Assembly (NCBI GenBank): GCA_963854835.1
Contig: OY978530.1
Coordinates: forward strand, 35,478,639-35,542,638
Direction: 5' to 3'
Origin: Megamerina dolium
Taxonomy: Eukaryota; Arthropoda; Insecta; Diptera; Megamerinidae
Length of the DNA stretch: 64,000 bases
Each line of letters begins with the position of its first letter. Within the stretch, counting starts at the first letter, position 1. A program made the translations under genes and the position numbers. Shown here one piece after another: positions 11,641-23,025 of the stretch. Below the pieces are notes generated by a model. It did no database searches and was not told where the DNA came from. It worked only from the letters and a program-made list of their open reading frames with translations.

Positions 11641-13020
11641 TAGTAAGTTGTTATGGCACTTTTTAACATTTTGTTCGATTTTAATAGTCGTCGTTACTAG
11701 ACTGTCCACATGTATCAGTTCGTATGGTCCAGTCAAGGTAGGACTAAATATATTTTTCCTAGTCTAATTCCTCAATAATACGGTATCACCTACTCTAGAA
11801 ATTATAGGGTGAATCCGTTTATCATATTGAATTTTAGCTGATTTCTTTGCTCTTTTTTCATTTTCCCTAACTGTGACCACTGTAATTGGTATTCCAACAC
11901 CTTATTTTGATCATCTGAATTGTACAAAGGTGATATTTTTGTTTTTAGGTTTGTCGGCATATCGATATTGAAACCGTATAAAACACTATATGGCGTCCGT
12001 TTAGTCGAAGTATTACGGTGTTATTATGTACGTGCATCGCTGATGCTAACCCATTGGTCCAAATTAGATTCATCTTCTTTAACAAAACTCCTAAGATATT
12101 CTGCTAAACGTCTGTGGCTTCTTTCTAAAGAACCATTTGTTTGTGGATGGTACGTTGTTATATGTAGTTTTTTAACACCCAGCATCTTGCATGTATCGGA
12201 AAACAATTTCGAAGTGAAGTTCGTACCATTATCAGTCACTAAAATTTTTGGTATGTTCTATCGTGCAATAGCTTTGTTGTAAAACGCTTTTGCTACTGTG
12301 CTAGCTTCCACATCTTGTATAGCTACACAAAAATAAATTTGGAAAAATAATCTTGAAATGTAAGTATGTATTTGTCTCCAGATGTCGTCTCTGGAAGAAT
12401 TCCTACCATGTCCATATATACATTTTCAAATGGCTTAGATTGTGTATCAGCTAATAGCATTCGCATTTTCGTAAGCCTGGAACTCATGTTAGTTTGACAT
12501 TTTTTACAACTTTTAACATATTCTTTAATTTGGTTTCGCATACTTTTCCACCTATACTGTCTTCTAATCCTAAAATACGTTTTCAGAGCACCCCGATGCC
12601 CTCCTAAAAGTGAATCATGGAAGTTTTTATATATTTTTCATAAGTGAGAAGTTCCGCATTCTAATTCTCTTGATTTTCTGCGCTTTCATCTGTTTCTAAC
12701 TCATCACCAGAACTTTCCTTAGGCTCTTCTTGACTTTCAATTTCATCGATTATATTCCTCGCCATAGAACGAGTCACAACCATTGTTGACTCATGATTCG
12801 GTTGTGGAACTCTGCTGTGCGCGTCAGCGTATAAGCTAATTTTGCCTGGTTTATAAATTATTTCAAAATCAGATAGTCTATGCCTGAAATATACCAAACG
12901 TGATCTTTGGTCTTTCAGATTGGCAATTCCTCGCAAGGGCTGATGGATGGTGTAGATTTTGAATGGTCTACCCAGTAGAAGAGCTCTATAATTCTTTACA
13001 GCCCACACGATAGCCACGAA
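11640..13020 (-). pseudogene. Gypsy fragment 1: RNase H and integrase remnants (17.6/297-like)
   Basis: Reading from high to low coordinates: 13017-12661 holds the RNase H end ([40 protein letters not shown]) and a linker. 12541-12323 holds the integrase zinc-binding end and first catalytic Asp (VKSCKKCQTN, YMDMVGILPETTSG). 12239-12024 holds MTDNGTNFTSKLF and HITTYHPQTNGSLERSH, with the second Asp and the Glu. 11900-11640 shows the tail TGPYELIHVD. Gag, protease and RT are deleted. Frameshifts separate the pieces. Confidence 0.85.
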
Positions 13021-13026
13021 TTCCTA

Positions 13027-13099
13027 ATGTTATATCCTCACAATATGATTTCTACTTTTAACAGGATGTTATATACTTCACAATATGATTTCTACTTTT
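13027..13099. repeat. Short direct repeat, 34 bp twice
   Basis: ATGTTATATCCTCACAATAT and the following TGATTTCTACTTTTA at 13027-13060 recur at 13066-13099 with two mismatches, separated by ACAGG. It sits at the deletion junction where gypsy RNase H meets non-coding sequence. Confidence 0.75.
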
Positions 13100-14429
13100 A
13101 GTTAACTCTAACCCGCTCTTCGAGTCATCCACTTATTTTGACTGACTTACTTCATTTCGGAAGTTCTCTTAGTTTATATAGCATAGTTTACAGTTTAACC
13201 TCGTTTTTTGAATAATAGAATTTCTGAAAGAATTGATATTTTTTTAGTAGGTCCATTTATTGCAATTTCTTCAGTAGGTCATAATTATAACTTCTTTTTA
13301 GTAAGTCATCATTATTATTTGTATTTAATACTTGTGGTTGTAAATATTGTACATGCGTTAAATATTATATATGCATGGTTGTTACTTATTTTGTTTTTCT
13401 TCTTTTGGTTCTTTTTCATTTCACTGTGTATGGTTGCCAAATTGTTTCACAACCATACAGTGAGATACCATACCCTGACCACTCATTTTTATAAGCATAC
13501 GATAACCCATTTTAGCTAATGATAATCACGTTATGCATAGTATGGTGATGATCATTATATTAATGATTACAGCGATATTGATAAAGTATACACATTTGTA
13601 GTGAGTCAAATCGCATAAATTAGGTGAGTATTATTTTGACTCATAATATCCCTCCCCCCATTACGAAGAAGGAAAATTATAATTTTTAATGATAACTTTT
13701 TCTCTAGGCAGAGAATTTGCACATAGTTTTGATAACTTGTTTATATATACTATGTATTCTTGTTTCAATACCTTATAGATTCTACTGGCAATCTACCATC
13801 TTGGATGCTGATTTTCTTGGTTGCTGTGTCTGTTTCTGCTGACCCGCTTTCTTCTGTTGTACTGTGATTAGACAAAGTTCTTGTTAACTCCGCCGTTGCT
13901 TTTTATTTTGTTCTCGATGTTGAAACTGTTTTAATGTGTCGAAAAGGATTTATTTGGAATGTATAATTTTGCTCGTTGCACTGCACTCTTTCATCTTTGT
14001 GTTTTCAGGTGTGACGTTGACCTTTGTTTCAATTGGCTCAGTAGCAGGAGTAATTTTTTCTCTTTTATCGGTGCTACTGTTGTATAACATGTAAATTTCT
14101 TGCTCATCGTGATGTACCGTGGTGTTCAATGTCTGAATAGTTATTACATTACTCCTGTTGAGCTGTTATCGTCTTTCCTTTTTATACTTGTGTGACTGAC
14201 GATTTAATCTGCTTATTAGGTACTTTTCTTTGCAATTTTTATACTTCAGCTTTATTTACAAAATAGAAGCTAAATGCACGTGTTTTGTCTGGTATGTACA
14301 TTTTCTCTCAACATACCGCATTCAATGGATGAACAACATCTTGCAGTGTGATTTTTTTGTATGCAACACTACTATGTGTCACCCTGTAACCCATCGTCAA
14401 ATGCGCGACAACTGAGTCATCAGTAGGCA
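13100..14429 (-). repeat. Reversed LTR-like sequence with a polypurine tract
   Basis: 13120-13330 resembles 26560-26720, the probable 5' LTR zone of gypsy fragment 2 (shared ACTTCATTTC, GAAGTTCTCTTA, TTTATATAGC). On the minus strand GGGGGGAGGGATATTATGAG at about 13643-13662 looks like a polypurine tract followed by an LTR start. 13660-14429 has no recognised domain. Ends are uncertain, and more than one element may be mixed here. Confidence 0.4.
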
Positions 14430-15400
14430 TTACTATCCGGATAAAAACGTAACAATTGAGCCTTGTATGTACACACTGAGTATTGCTGCTTAACAGCAAC
14501 TATTTGAAATAACTATCAAATAGTCCAAGTATTTCATGAGAATTCTGCTTATTCTGTTGACTTTATTTAACGCTTGGTTCAGGGTATTGGATATGAATAT
14601 GTATGTATATGTATATGTATCTAACCTCAACACGATTACTTATTTGGTCTCCGTTAATATCGTTGTCTAAATCTTTTCCGGTGTGTCTAAACCTTAATGA
14701 TAAGTTGTCTTTCTACTGTGTCAACGTTTCTCTCTACCTGAGATAGCGGATTACCAGCAATATACCTAATCAATTATTTTCTACAAACTCTAAAACTTTT
14801 ACTTTTTAAAACTTTTTCTTTTTTATAATTACACCTACATAATAGTCGTAGTATATTCTTATAAATTAGACTTATGTTCTATAAAATTTGTAGTTGTTAT
14901 GTTTTTATAAAGTTTTATAATTTTACTTTAAACGGTTTTTATGTATATTGTATACCTATAATGTAAGTTTTATATATATAAATTTATTTTTCTAAAAATT
15001 TAAAATTTGGGAAATGCATCGTTGTTTTACATATTGTATAATTTAACAACTACGTTGCAATAACCAACTTTTCTGCACTATTCGATTGAGCATATTTTCA
15101 TGATTTCCTAAACCTATGTATTTGTATACTAAAGCGAATTTAACTATTTGTTTGCTTAGAATGTCTGATTAATTGATTCGCCCGTGCTCATGAGTATCCA
15201 CACACCGAATTACAATTCAACGCGATGCATTGCAACAGATGTGGTTACACACTCGAACATGGAAACTTGCCCTATTATATTCTATTAAAAATTAGTTATT
15301 TCAATGCTTATTTCAAGTGTATTTTAAATCTTAACTGAAAAAAATTTTGTTTCTACCGCAATCACTATTAATTCGTTAAAAATGTTTTAGTAAGTTGTTA
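14430..15400 (-). repeat. Non-coding 3' region of reversed gypsy fragment 2
   Basis: Related block by block to 9950-11500, in the same order and orientation but shorter. It lies directly beyond the integrase tail of fragment 2. No protein domain. Confidence 0.55.
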
Positions 15401-16525
15401 TTGTACTTTTTACCAATTTGTTCGATTTTAATAGTCGTCGTTACTGGATTGTCCACATGTATCACTTCGTATGGTCCAGTCCAGATGGGACTAAATTTAT
15501 TTTTCCTAGTCTGATTTCTCAACAATTCTTTATCACCTATTTTAAAAATTATAGGGTGGATCCCTTTGGCGTTGAATTTTAGTTGGTTTCTTTGCTTTTT
15601 CCTGATTTTCCCTCACTAACTCATGTGACCTTTGTGGTTGGCATTTTAATACCTTATTTTGATCATCTGAATTGTACAGAGGTGTCCTTTTTGTTTTTAG
15701 GTTTATCGGCACATCGATATTGAAACCGTATAGAACACTGAATGGCGTCCGTTTTGTCGAAGTATGTATGGTGTTATTGTGTACGTGCATCGCTGATGCT
15801 AACCATTGGTCCCAATTAGACTCTTTAACAAATGGTACGGTGTTATATGTAATTTTTTAACACCCAGCACCTTGCATGTATCAGAAACAATTTCGAAGTG
15901 AAATTCGTATCATTATCAGTCACTAAAATTTGTTATATCGTTGAAAAACGTTATTCCTCTGTGCTAGCTTCCGCATCTGGTATAGCTACACAAATAAAAA
16001 ATTTGGAAAAATCATCGTGAAATGTAAGAACGTACTTGTTTCCAGATGTCGTCTCTGGAAGAATTCCTACCATGTCCATATATACCTTTTCAAATCGCTT
16101 AGATGTTAATATCATTGGCATTTTCGTAAGCCTCGAGCTCTTGTTAGTTTGACATTTTTTACACACGTTTCCACCTATACTGTCTTCTAATCTTAAAATA
16201 AGTTTGCAGAGCACTCTGATGCCCTCCTAAAGGTGAATCATGGAAGTTGCGAATTATCGTCAGTATATCTTTTTCATTAGTGAGAAAATCCTCATTCTTG
16301 TCATACTCATTTTCTGCATTCTCATCTAGTTCTAACTCATCACCAGAGCTTTCATCAGGCTCTTCTTGGCTTCGGTTTCGTCGACTTTATTCCTCGCCAT
16401 AGAACGAGTCACAACAATTGTTGACTTTGTTGTTGTTGTGGTTGGGGAACTTTTGCCTGGTTTATAAATTATTTCAAAATCAAATTCAGATCTATGCCTG
16501 AAATATGCCAAGCATGATGTCTAGT
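15400..16525 (-). pseudogene. Gypsy fragment 2, integrase part (left of the BEL insertion)
   Basis: On the minus strand 16214-15951 carries VCKKCQTNKSSRLTKMPMIL and YMDMVGILPETTSGNKYVLT (zinc site end and first integrase Asp). 15790-15542 carries MHVHNNTIHTSTKRTPFSVL, the C-terminal half. The middle with the DNGTNF box is deleted at about 15840-15950. The sequence is closely related to fragment 1 and to the element at 52330-57350. It stops at 16530, where the complete BEL element enters, and resumes at 23459. Confidence 0.85.
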
Positions 16526-16530
16526 CTTTC
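16526..16530. other. Target-site duplication, left (CTTTC)
   Basis: CTTTC immediately before the 5' LTR recurs at 23454-23458 immediately after the 3' LTR. A 5-bp duplication fits BEL/Pao integration. Confidence 0.9.
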
Positions 16531-16958
16531 TGTTACGCCGCTGTGAATAACTAATATGCAGCGCCGCCGCTTATGTACCGCCACCTTAGGGTTTTGCCTT
16601 CTTCTTTACTAGTTTATTCCTTTATCTCTCAATGTACTCATTTGCTCTCTATTGAAATTTCTCTTGCAATTGTGTAGACTTAAAAATAACGGAATATTGT
16701 AATTTGTTACAGTTAATAGGAATCAATCATTTTAAAATATAGTTGAATCGTATGTTAATTAGTTTCTTTTTGATTGCACTTGTGAGCAGGTATATCTCTT
16801 TTGGACAAAAAACACAAGTGTAAGAATATTGTAATATTTAATATTTGTAACACCTAATATAAATAATGAATAAATTTTAGATTTTAGCATCTCGCCGTTT
16901 CTGGCTTACTGCTGATTCATTTATCGCTGAAAATACTGTTTTTTCTACTGTGCTCACA
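16531..16958 (+). repeat. 5' LTR of the complete BEL element
   Basis: 428 bp starting TGTTACGCCG and ending TGTGCTCACA, so it has the TG...CA ends of retroviral-type LTRs. It contains an AT-rich U3-like part and AATAAT/AATAAA-like signals near 16864-16875 that could serve polyadenylation. No mismatch to the copy at 23026-23453 was found. Confidence 0.95.
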
Positions 16959-17108
16959 ATTCTAAAATACTTGTTGGCGTTGCTAACGGATAATTCTATA
17001 AAACCGTTTTGCGTGGAAGAACTTTCTAGAAGTTCTTTTGCTGACGCAATATAATATTGCATTAAACTCATTTGGAATTGGTTTACATACTACGTTGTAG
17101 GCTGGCAA
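16959..17108 (+). promoter_or_regulatory. Untranslated leader with possible primer-binding site
   Basis: 150 bp between the 5' LTR and the ATG. TGGCGTTGCTAACGGA at 16975-16990 starts with the TGG expected for pairing with the CCA end of a tRNA, 16 bp after the LTR. That is farther than usual, so the assignment is tentative. Confidence 0.35.
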
Positions 17109-20100
17109 ATGGAGACTCATGATAAGCAAGCTGTTGCCGGCGCAACATTAGATCATTCAACTGCTTCATGTATTCCTGATGCACCACCATTGTCTCTTTC
17201 GGGTAGTATCACCACCATGGCTGCAACAACCGGCACATACGCTTCAACAGGCGCCACAGCAATTTCTACTGGGCGAGCGCCAACTAAGGCACACGTGCCA
17301 ACAGCTGCACATTCTACGGCAATACATGCACCCACAGTAGCATCTACTCCATGCCAGGCCACTGGGCAGCTGATTTCTCATAATGAGGAAAGTAACGAAT
17401 TAACCACTGATATTTCACCACCACGTACACGATCTGGAATTCTGCGTGTAGGTAGGCGGCTAAAGCGTGCACGTGTAACGCGCGATGTCATATCCATTAA
17501 TGAGGTGGATGAAGATGGACCACAGGTTATAGTACGTCCTACTACAACAACTTCAGGAATTAATGGTTTATCGGCACCTAGTGCAAATAGTACTCGTAAT
17601 ATGAATATTACAGATAGTTTAAATGCTGGATTTGCTAGTCTTGGACTGCAAAACAATGTTACAGCTACTCAATCGCAACAAAACATATCTAATCATTTTG
17701 GAGCAACTTATGCTTCCGCTAGTGAGAATGTAGCACATAATGTTGTCAACGAATATGGACCTCTTGCTAGTGGTATTTTTTTGTCTAGTGGAGTGACCAC
17801 CTCAGATAGCGTACCAGGCACTTCGATCTTTTCACATGCTGCGCCTTATTTTAGTGGCATTTTCTCTGGTGGTAGACCCAATGCAACTAACGTACCAAAT
17901 ATTTCGACGTTTTCTCGTGCTGCAGCACCAACAATTGCGCCTATTACTAGTATGCGACAAGGGCAGCATGCATATCTATTCAATTCCACTGGTTCTGCTC
18001 AAGGTGTACAAGGCAGTAACACTTTCAATTTCACAGCTCCGGCACCTTCACATAATACAAATCTCTCACATAGTTTAAATGCCACTAATTTTCCATATAG
18101 ACAAAATTTGATGACAGACATTACGCTTTCTTCTTCTAATATTGCTGCGCGTCAGGTGATGAGTAAAGATTTGCCTATTTTTTCTGGAAATTCCGAAGAT
18201 TGGCCAATCTTTATAACCAATTATGTCCAGTCTACTGAAAGATGCGGATTTACAGATCAAGAAAATTTGATTCGGCTGCAAAAATGCCTTAAGGGTGCTG
18301 CTTTGGAAGCTGTGCGTGGAAAGCTCATGATGCCTGGTACGGTGTCGTATGCAATTGAAACTCTACGTATGCTTTATGGTCGGCCTGATGTTCTCCATCA
18401 ATCTCTACAACGCAAATTGAGGCAGCAGCCATATGTAAAAATGGAGAAATTGGAAAGTTTGATAAGTTTTTCATTGGCGGTTCAAAATTATCGTGCAACT
18501 ATGCAGGCGATTGATTTAGGAGACTATTTAAACGATCCCATGCTTCTAAATGATCTCGTGATGAAATTACCAAGTGACTTAAGGCTAGATTGGGGTCGTT
18601 ATAGAATAACTCGTCCTCGTGTTGACATAACAGTTTTTGATGAGTGGCTTTTCAATTTAGCTACTTGCGCGAGTCAAGTTACGCCACTGAGTTTTGTACC
18701 AACAACAGCCAATATAAGCGAAGAGAGAAAAAGCGGGAGAAAAAAACAGCATGAGAGAATAATGGTACATGAAGTAACTGTTAATGAGCGAGAGAGAAAC
18801 AGTTGTCCGAAATGTTTAAAAGAGCATTGCTTGTCGGAATGTGAAGAATTTCGTGCATTGAAAAAAGATATGCGGTGGAAATTTATTAGAGATGCCAAAT
18901 TGTGCATACGTTGTTTCAAAAAACACTTTATTCGTCGTTGTAGTTCTAAAAGGCAATGTGGTGTTGATGCCTGCCAGCGAGCGCACCACCCACTTTTACA
19001 CACACCACATTATGAGCGCTCAGTTACCTTTACAACAAAAGAAGGTAATGATGAATGCGTACAAAATCCTATTCTATTTCATTCTAAACAAAATAAATGC
19101 ACTGTATTTCGCTATATTGGTGTAACTCTTCACGCCAATGGAAAATCTGTTAATACAATGGGATTTATCGATGAAGGTTCGGCTTGTACACTTATGGAGC
19201 AATGTTTGGCAACACAGCTAGGTATTGCTGGTCCAACGGAGGAGTTGTGTTTACAATGGACAGGTGATATTACTCAAAGTGAAACAAATTCTCAATCTGT
19301 GGCTCTGCATATTTCTTCACAGATGCCTCACGCAAAGAAATTTTATATGAAAAAGGTGCGTACCATTACTAAACTTAACCTTCCTGTACAATCATTAGAC
19401 ATTGCTACCATATCTGCTCGAGAACATTTACAAAATCTACCAATAGCTCCATATACTACGGAACGAGCTCGTATTCTTATCGGCTTAGACAATTTAAAGC
19501 TTACTATTCCCGAAGAAACTCGACAAAGTAAAAGTGATGAACTCGTTGCAGCTCGATGCAAACTCGGCTGGTCTGTGTATGGGCGTGGCGGTGGAAAGAA
19601 AGAGTCACCCCAACGAATAATGCATATCTGCGCTTGCAATGGTGATAAGCGCTTGGAAGAATTGGTAAAGGCACACTTTTCATTAGAGTCTGTCGGTATT
19701 CGCGAATCTGCGCCCCTCATTTCAAAGGAAGACGAGCGCTCGCTGCACATAATGGCGGCTACAACAAAATACCTTCCTCTGGAGAAACGATGGGAAACTG
19801 GACTTCTATGGAAATATGATCAAATAGAGCTACCTGATTCCCTTCTGATGGCACAACGGCGCTTACAATGCCTTGAGGCTAAAATGTGTCGCAATTCTGA
19901 TTTAAAGAAATTCATGGTTAGCACCATCCATGATTATGAGCAGAAGGGGTATATCAGAAAATTGAACGAAACTGAAATCTCTGTAGGTGGCAAAGCCTGG
20001 TATATTCCAATGTTTACTGTTACCAACCCTAATAAAAATAAAACACGATTGGTGTGGGATGCGGCAGCTGCGGTAAATAACATTGCTCTTAATTCAGCTC

Positions 20101-22985
20101 TCATGAAAGGACCTGATTTACTTAGATCGCTAGTGGGCGTGCTATTACGTTTTCGCGAGCAGCCAATAGCATTATCAGGCGACATACGTGAAATGTTTCA
20201 CCAAGTTCGCATTAGAAAAGAAGACCAAGCTGCACAACAGTTCCTGTGGCGAAATGGCGATACCACAAAGGCTCCAGAGGTGTACGTAATGCAGGTGATG
20301 ACATTTGGTGCAACATGTTCGCCCTCTCTTGCTAATTTTGTAAAAAATAAAAATGCACTTCGTTTTCAACAAGAGCACCCTGTAGCTGTGAAGGCTATTT
20401 TAGACAATACGTTTGTGGATGATTGGTTACAAAGCACCAAGAGAGAATGCGATATGATTAAACTTGCCGCTTCTGTACGAAAGATCCATGCTGAAGGCGG
20501 ATTCGAGATGCGAAATTGGATTTCAAATTCCAAAAGCGTTTTGTTCGCATTGACTGGTAAATGTGAACAAGCTGATAAGTACATTGAGCAGACGGACGAG
20601 TACCATGAGAAAGTTTTGGGAATGTGGTGGTCGCCGGGGGCTGACGTATTGCGATATTTTGTAAAATTTTCAAAGGAGGTCTTCAATGAGAGCGTTATAC
20701 CCACGAAACGACAAATTTTGAGGGTCGTAATGACAATTTTTGACCCATTAGGTCTCTTAGGGTTCTTTATCATTTACGCGAAAATCCTGATGCAAGAAAT
20801 ATGGCGTTCTGGCGTGACATGGGATGAGCCCATTCGTCAAGAAGAACTGGGAAAGTGGTGGCGATGGATTCGGTGTCTGCATTCTCTTCAGGAAATACGA
20901 ATTTCTCGTTGTTATAAAGCAGTAAGTTCAGCAGAGCGAATTGAATTACATGTTTTTGTAGATGCAAGTAAAGACGCTTACGCCGCTGCAGTTTATTTGC
21001 GCGCCATACAACACAATAAAGTTGCTTGCAGTTTAGTCGCCTCAAAAACGCGAGTTGCGCCCCTTAAGCCTATATCTATTCCACGTTTGGAACTGATGGC
21101 TGCCATATTAGGTTTACGTTTAGCAAAATTGGTTATCAGCGAATTATCTATTCATTTGGATCGGCGCGTCTTTTGGTCAGACTCCAAAAATGTACTATAT
21201 TGGATAAGGTCTGACGCAAGAAAATTTCACCAGTTTGTAGCAGTTCGCATAGGTGAAATACTTGAAGATTCTCACGTTCAAGAGTGGAGATGGGTCTCTT
21301 CCTCAGACAATGTCGCAGATGAAGCCACCAAATGGTCCACACATCTAGAATTTAATAACGCGTCCAGATGGTTCAGTGGACCGACCTTTTTGTACTTGCC
21401 TGAGGAGCAGTGGCCAAAAACAAACCTCAACGTCGCTACAGATAACGAGAACGATTTGATTGGTCATGTAGAAGTGGTACAACCTACGTTCTCGTTTTTG
21501 GCAGTCATCAGCCCTGATCCAATGCGTTTTAGTAAGTGGGAAAAACTGCGAGGTACTCAAAGATATGTTATGAAATTTCTACGTATATTATGGCAGAGAT
21601 GTAAGCGACCTGCTAAGGTTGTAAATCTGATAGAAAAAGGTAACAATGAGAGCGCTGAGCTTGTCGTTATACGTAATTGCCAAGAAGAAGCCTTTGGACA
21701 AGAGATAAAGAACTTACAGCTCAGCGAGCCAATATCCCGTAAGAGTGCAATTTATAAATATTCGCCATATTTAGACAGCTTCGAAATACTTAGAGTGAAG
21801 GGAAGAATTGATGCAATGCGAATTGCTGATTACGATACCCGGCGCCCAATAATTCTACCTCGTCGTCATCAGGTAACATATCTTATTGCAGATTTTTTTC
21901 ATCGCAAATTTCATCATCATCACAATGAGATCGTGGTAAACGAAATGCGGCAACGGTATAGTGTTGCTGGCTTGAGAGCACTAGTTCGAGAAACCGCTAA
22001 GAAATGTCAAATGTGTTGCAACCGCCGTGCACTCCCACAACCTCCAGAAATGGCAGCATTACCACCTGAAAGATTCGCTGCGTTTTCACGCCCATTCACA
22101 AACACTGGTATCGACTACTTCGGTCCTTTCGAAATAACTGTTGGTAGGCGCCGAGAAAAGCGATGGGGAGTATTATTCACATGCCTTACCGTTCGTGCAG
22201 TGCATTTAGAGATAGCTCCTTCTCTATCTACTGATTCCTTTTTGCTAGTACTGAAACAATTTATTGCTCGCCGGGGTGCACCACGATGTATTTGGTCGGA
22301 CAATGGCACAAATTTCCGAGGAGCGAGTCGCGTTCTACAGAACGAAATTGAGCGCTTCTCATCTGATGAACTTGAGCATCGTTACCCTGAAATCGAGTGG
22401 CACTTCATACCCCCAGCCACGCCCCACATGGGAGGCTGTTGGGAAAGAATGGTTCGTTCTGTGAAATCTATCCTAATGGACATTATACCAACTTCTGGTT
22501 TACGCGAAGAAGTGCTAAGGGCAGCTATGGCGGATGTGGAGCATATTCTGAACTCACGTCCTCTAACATACGTTCCCCTCGATTCGCCGCAAATGGAAGC
22601 ATTAACACCTAATCACCTTCTCCTAGGCAGTTCCAGTGGTATACGCGGACATGAGATACAAAATAGCAACAGTGGCACACTAACCAGAAACTTTCGAATT
22701 GCTTGTCAGCTTGCTGATCAATTCTGGAAGCGTTGGATCCGGGAATATGCACCTTGCCTTACACGACGATCCAAATGGTTTCAAACCCCTCCCAATCCAA
22801 TTGAAATAAATGACGTCGTAATAATCGTAGATGATAACGCAAAGCGAAACACCTGGCGGAAAGGAACTGTCGTTGATGTTAATTGTGCAAAAGATGGAGT
22901 AGTGCGTAGCGCAGTTGTACGAACAGCCGACGGATTGCTTACGAGACCATCGGTAAAGCTGGCGAAACTTGATGTAAGGACGTAA
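17109..22985 (+). CDS. BEL/Pao Gag-Pol polyprotein, 1958 aa, intact
   Basis: Single ORF. Residues 1-350 are low-complexity and rich in Ser, Thr, Ala and Asn. The Gag core (DUF1759-like) starts at DLPIFSGNSEDW, residue 354. Cys/His knuckles run from about 566 (CPKCLKEHCLSEC, CIRCFKKHFIRRC). The aspartic protease box is FIDEGSACTLME with Asp near 688. RT has SGDIREMFHQV and FVDDW (Asp pair at 1104-1105). RNase H starts at VFVDAS (Asp about 1285). The integrase has a His-rich zinc region near 1597, then Asp1669 (GIDYFGPF), Asp1731 (SDNGTNF) and Glu1779 (GCWERM). A DUF5641-type tail follows. All catalytic residues I can identify are present, and length fits BEL elements with Gag and Pol in one frame. 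The ATG is the first in the leader. No env is present. Confidence 0.95.
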   Translation: METHDKQAVAGATLDHSTASCIPDAPPLSLSGSITTMAATTGTYASTGATAISTGRAPTKAHVPTAAHSTAIHAPTVASTPCQATGQLISHNEESNELTTDISPPRTRSGILRVGRRLKRARVTRDVISINEVDEDGPQVIVRPTTTTSGINGLSAPSANSTRNMNITDSLNAGFASLGLQNNVTATQSQQNISNHFGATYASASENVAHNVVNEYGPLASGIFLSSGVTTSDSVPGTSIFSHAAPYFSGIFSGGRPNATNVPNISTFSRAAAPTIAPITSMRQGQHAYLFNSTGSAQGVQGSNTFNFTAPAPSHNTNLSHSLNATNFPYRQNLMTDITLSSSNIAARQVMSKDLPIFSGNSEDWPIFITNYVQSTERCGFTDQENLIRLQKCLKGAALEAVRGKLMMPGTVSYAIETLRMLYGRPDVLHQSLQRKLRQQPYVKMEKLESLISFSLAVQNYRATMQAIDLGDYLNDPMLLNDLVMKLPSDLRLDWGRYRITRPRVDITVFDEWLFNLATCASQVTPLSFVPTTANISEERKSGRKKQHERIMVHEVTVNERERNSCPKCLKEHCLSECEEFRALKKDMRWKFIRDAKLCIRCFKKHFIRRCSSKRQCGVDACQRAHHPLLHTPHYERSVTFTTKEGNDECVQNPILFHSKQNKCTVFRYIGVTLHANGKSVNTMGFIDEGSACTLMEQCLATQLGIAGPTEELCLQWTGDITQSETNSQSVALHISSQMPHAKKFYMKKVRTITKLNLPVQSLDIATISAREHLQNLPIAPYTTERARILIGLDNLKLTIPEETRQSKSDELVAARCKLGWSVYGRGGGKKESPQRIMHICACNGDKRLEELVKAHFSLESVGIRESAPLISKEDERSLHIMAATTKYLPLEKRWETGLLWKYDQIELPDSLLMAQRRLQCLEAKMCRNSDLKKFMVSTIHDYEQKGYIRKLNETEISVGGKAWYIPMFTVTNPNKNKTRLVWDAAAAVNNIALNSALMKGPDLLRSLVGVLLRFREQPIALSGDIREMFHQVRIRKEDQAAQQFLWRNGDTTKAPEVYVMQVMTFGATCSPSLANFVKNKNALRFQQEHPVAVKAILDNTFVDDWLQSTKRECDMIKLAASVRKIHAEGGFEMRNWISNSKSVLFALTGKCEQADKYIEQTDEYHEKVLGMWWSPGADVLRYFVKFSKEVFNESVIPTKRQILRVVMTIFDPLGLLGFFIIYAKILMQEIWRSGVTWDEPIRQEELGKWWRWIRCLHSLQEIRISRCYKAVSSAERIELHVFVDASKDAYAAAVYLRAIQHNKVACSLVASKTRVAPLKPISIPRLELMAAILGLRLAKLVISELSIHLDRRVFWSDSKNVLYWIRSDARKFHQFVAVRIGEILEDSHVQEWRWVSSSDNVADEATKWSTHLEFNNASRWFSGPTFLYLPEEQWPKTNLNVATDNENDLIGHVEVVQPTFSFLAVISPDPMRFSKWEKLRGTQRYVMKFLRILWQRCKRPAKVVNLIEKGNNESAELVVIRNCQEEAFGQEIKNLQLSEPISRKSAIYKYSPYLDSFEILRVKGRIDAMRIADYDTRRPIILPRRHQVTYLIADFFHRKFHHHHNEIVVNEMRQRYSVAGLRALVRETAKKCQMCCNRRALPQPPEMAALPPERFAAFSRPFTNTGIDYFGPFEITVGRRREKRWGVLFTCLTVRAVHLEIAPSLSTDSFLLVLKQFIARRGAPRCIWSDNGTNFRGASRVLQNEIERFSSDELEHRYPEIEWHFIPPATPHMGGCWERMVRSVKSILMDIIPTSGLREEVLRAAMADVEHILNSRPLTYVPLDSPQMEALTPNHLLLGSSSGIRGHEIQNSNSGTLTRNFRIACQLADQFWKRWIREYAPCLTRRSKWFQTPPNPIEINDVVIIVDDNAKRNTWRKGTVVDVNCAKDGVVRSAVVRTADGLLTRPSVKLAKLDVRT

Positions 22986-23014
22986 ACCGCGTGCGTTGAA
23001 TGCACGAAGTTTAC

Positions 23015-23025
23015 GGAGAGGGGGA
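23015..23025 (+). promoter_or_regulatory. Polypurine tract of the complete BEL element
   Basis: GGAGAGGGGGA directly abuts the TGTTACGCCG start of the 3' LTR, the expected plus-strand primer position. Confidence 0.85.

Noticed and set aside
17153..22309. Minus-strand frames inside the BEL ORF
   Set aside because: All are short shadows of the intact plus-strand frame, without domains.
17109..22985. Giant host gene of 1958 codons
   Set aside because: LTRs, target duplication and the protease-RT-RNase H-integrase order make it a BEL/Pao polyprotein.
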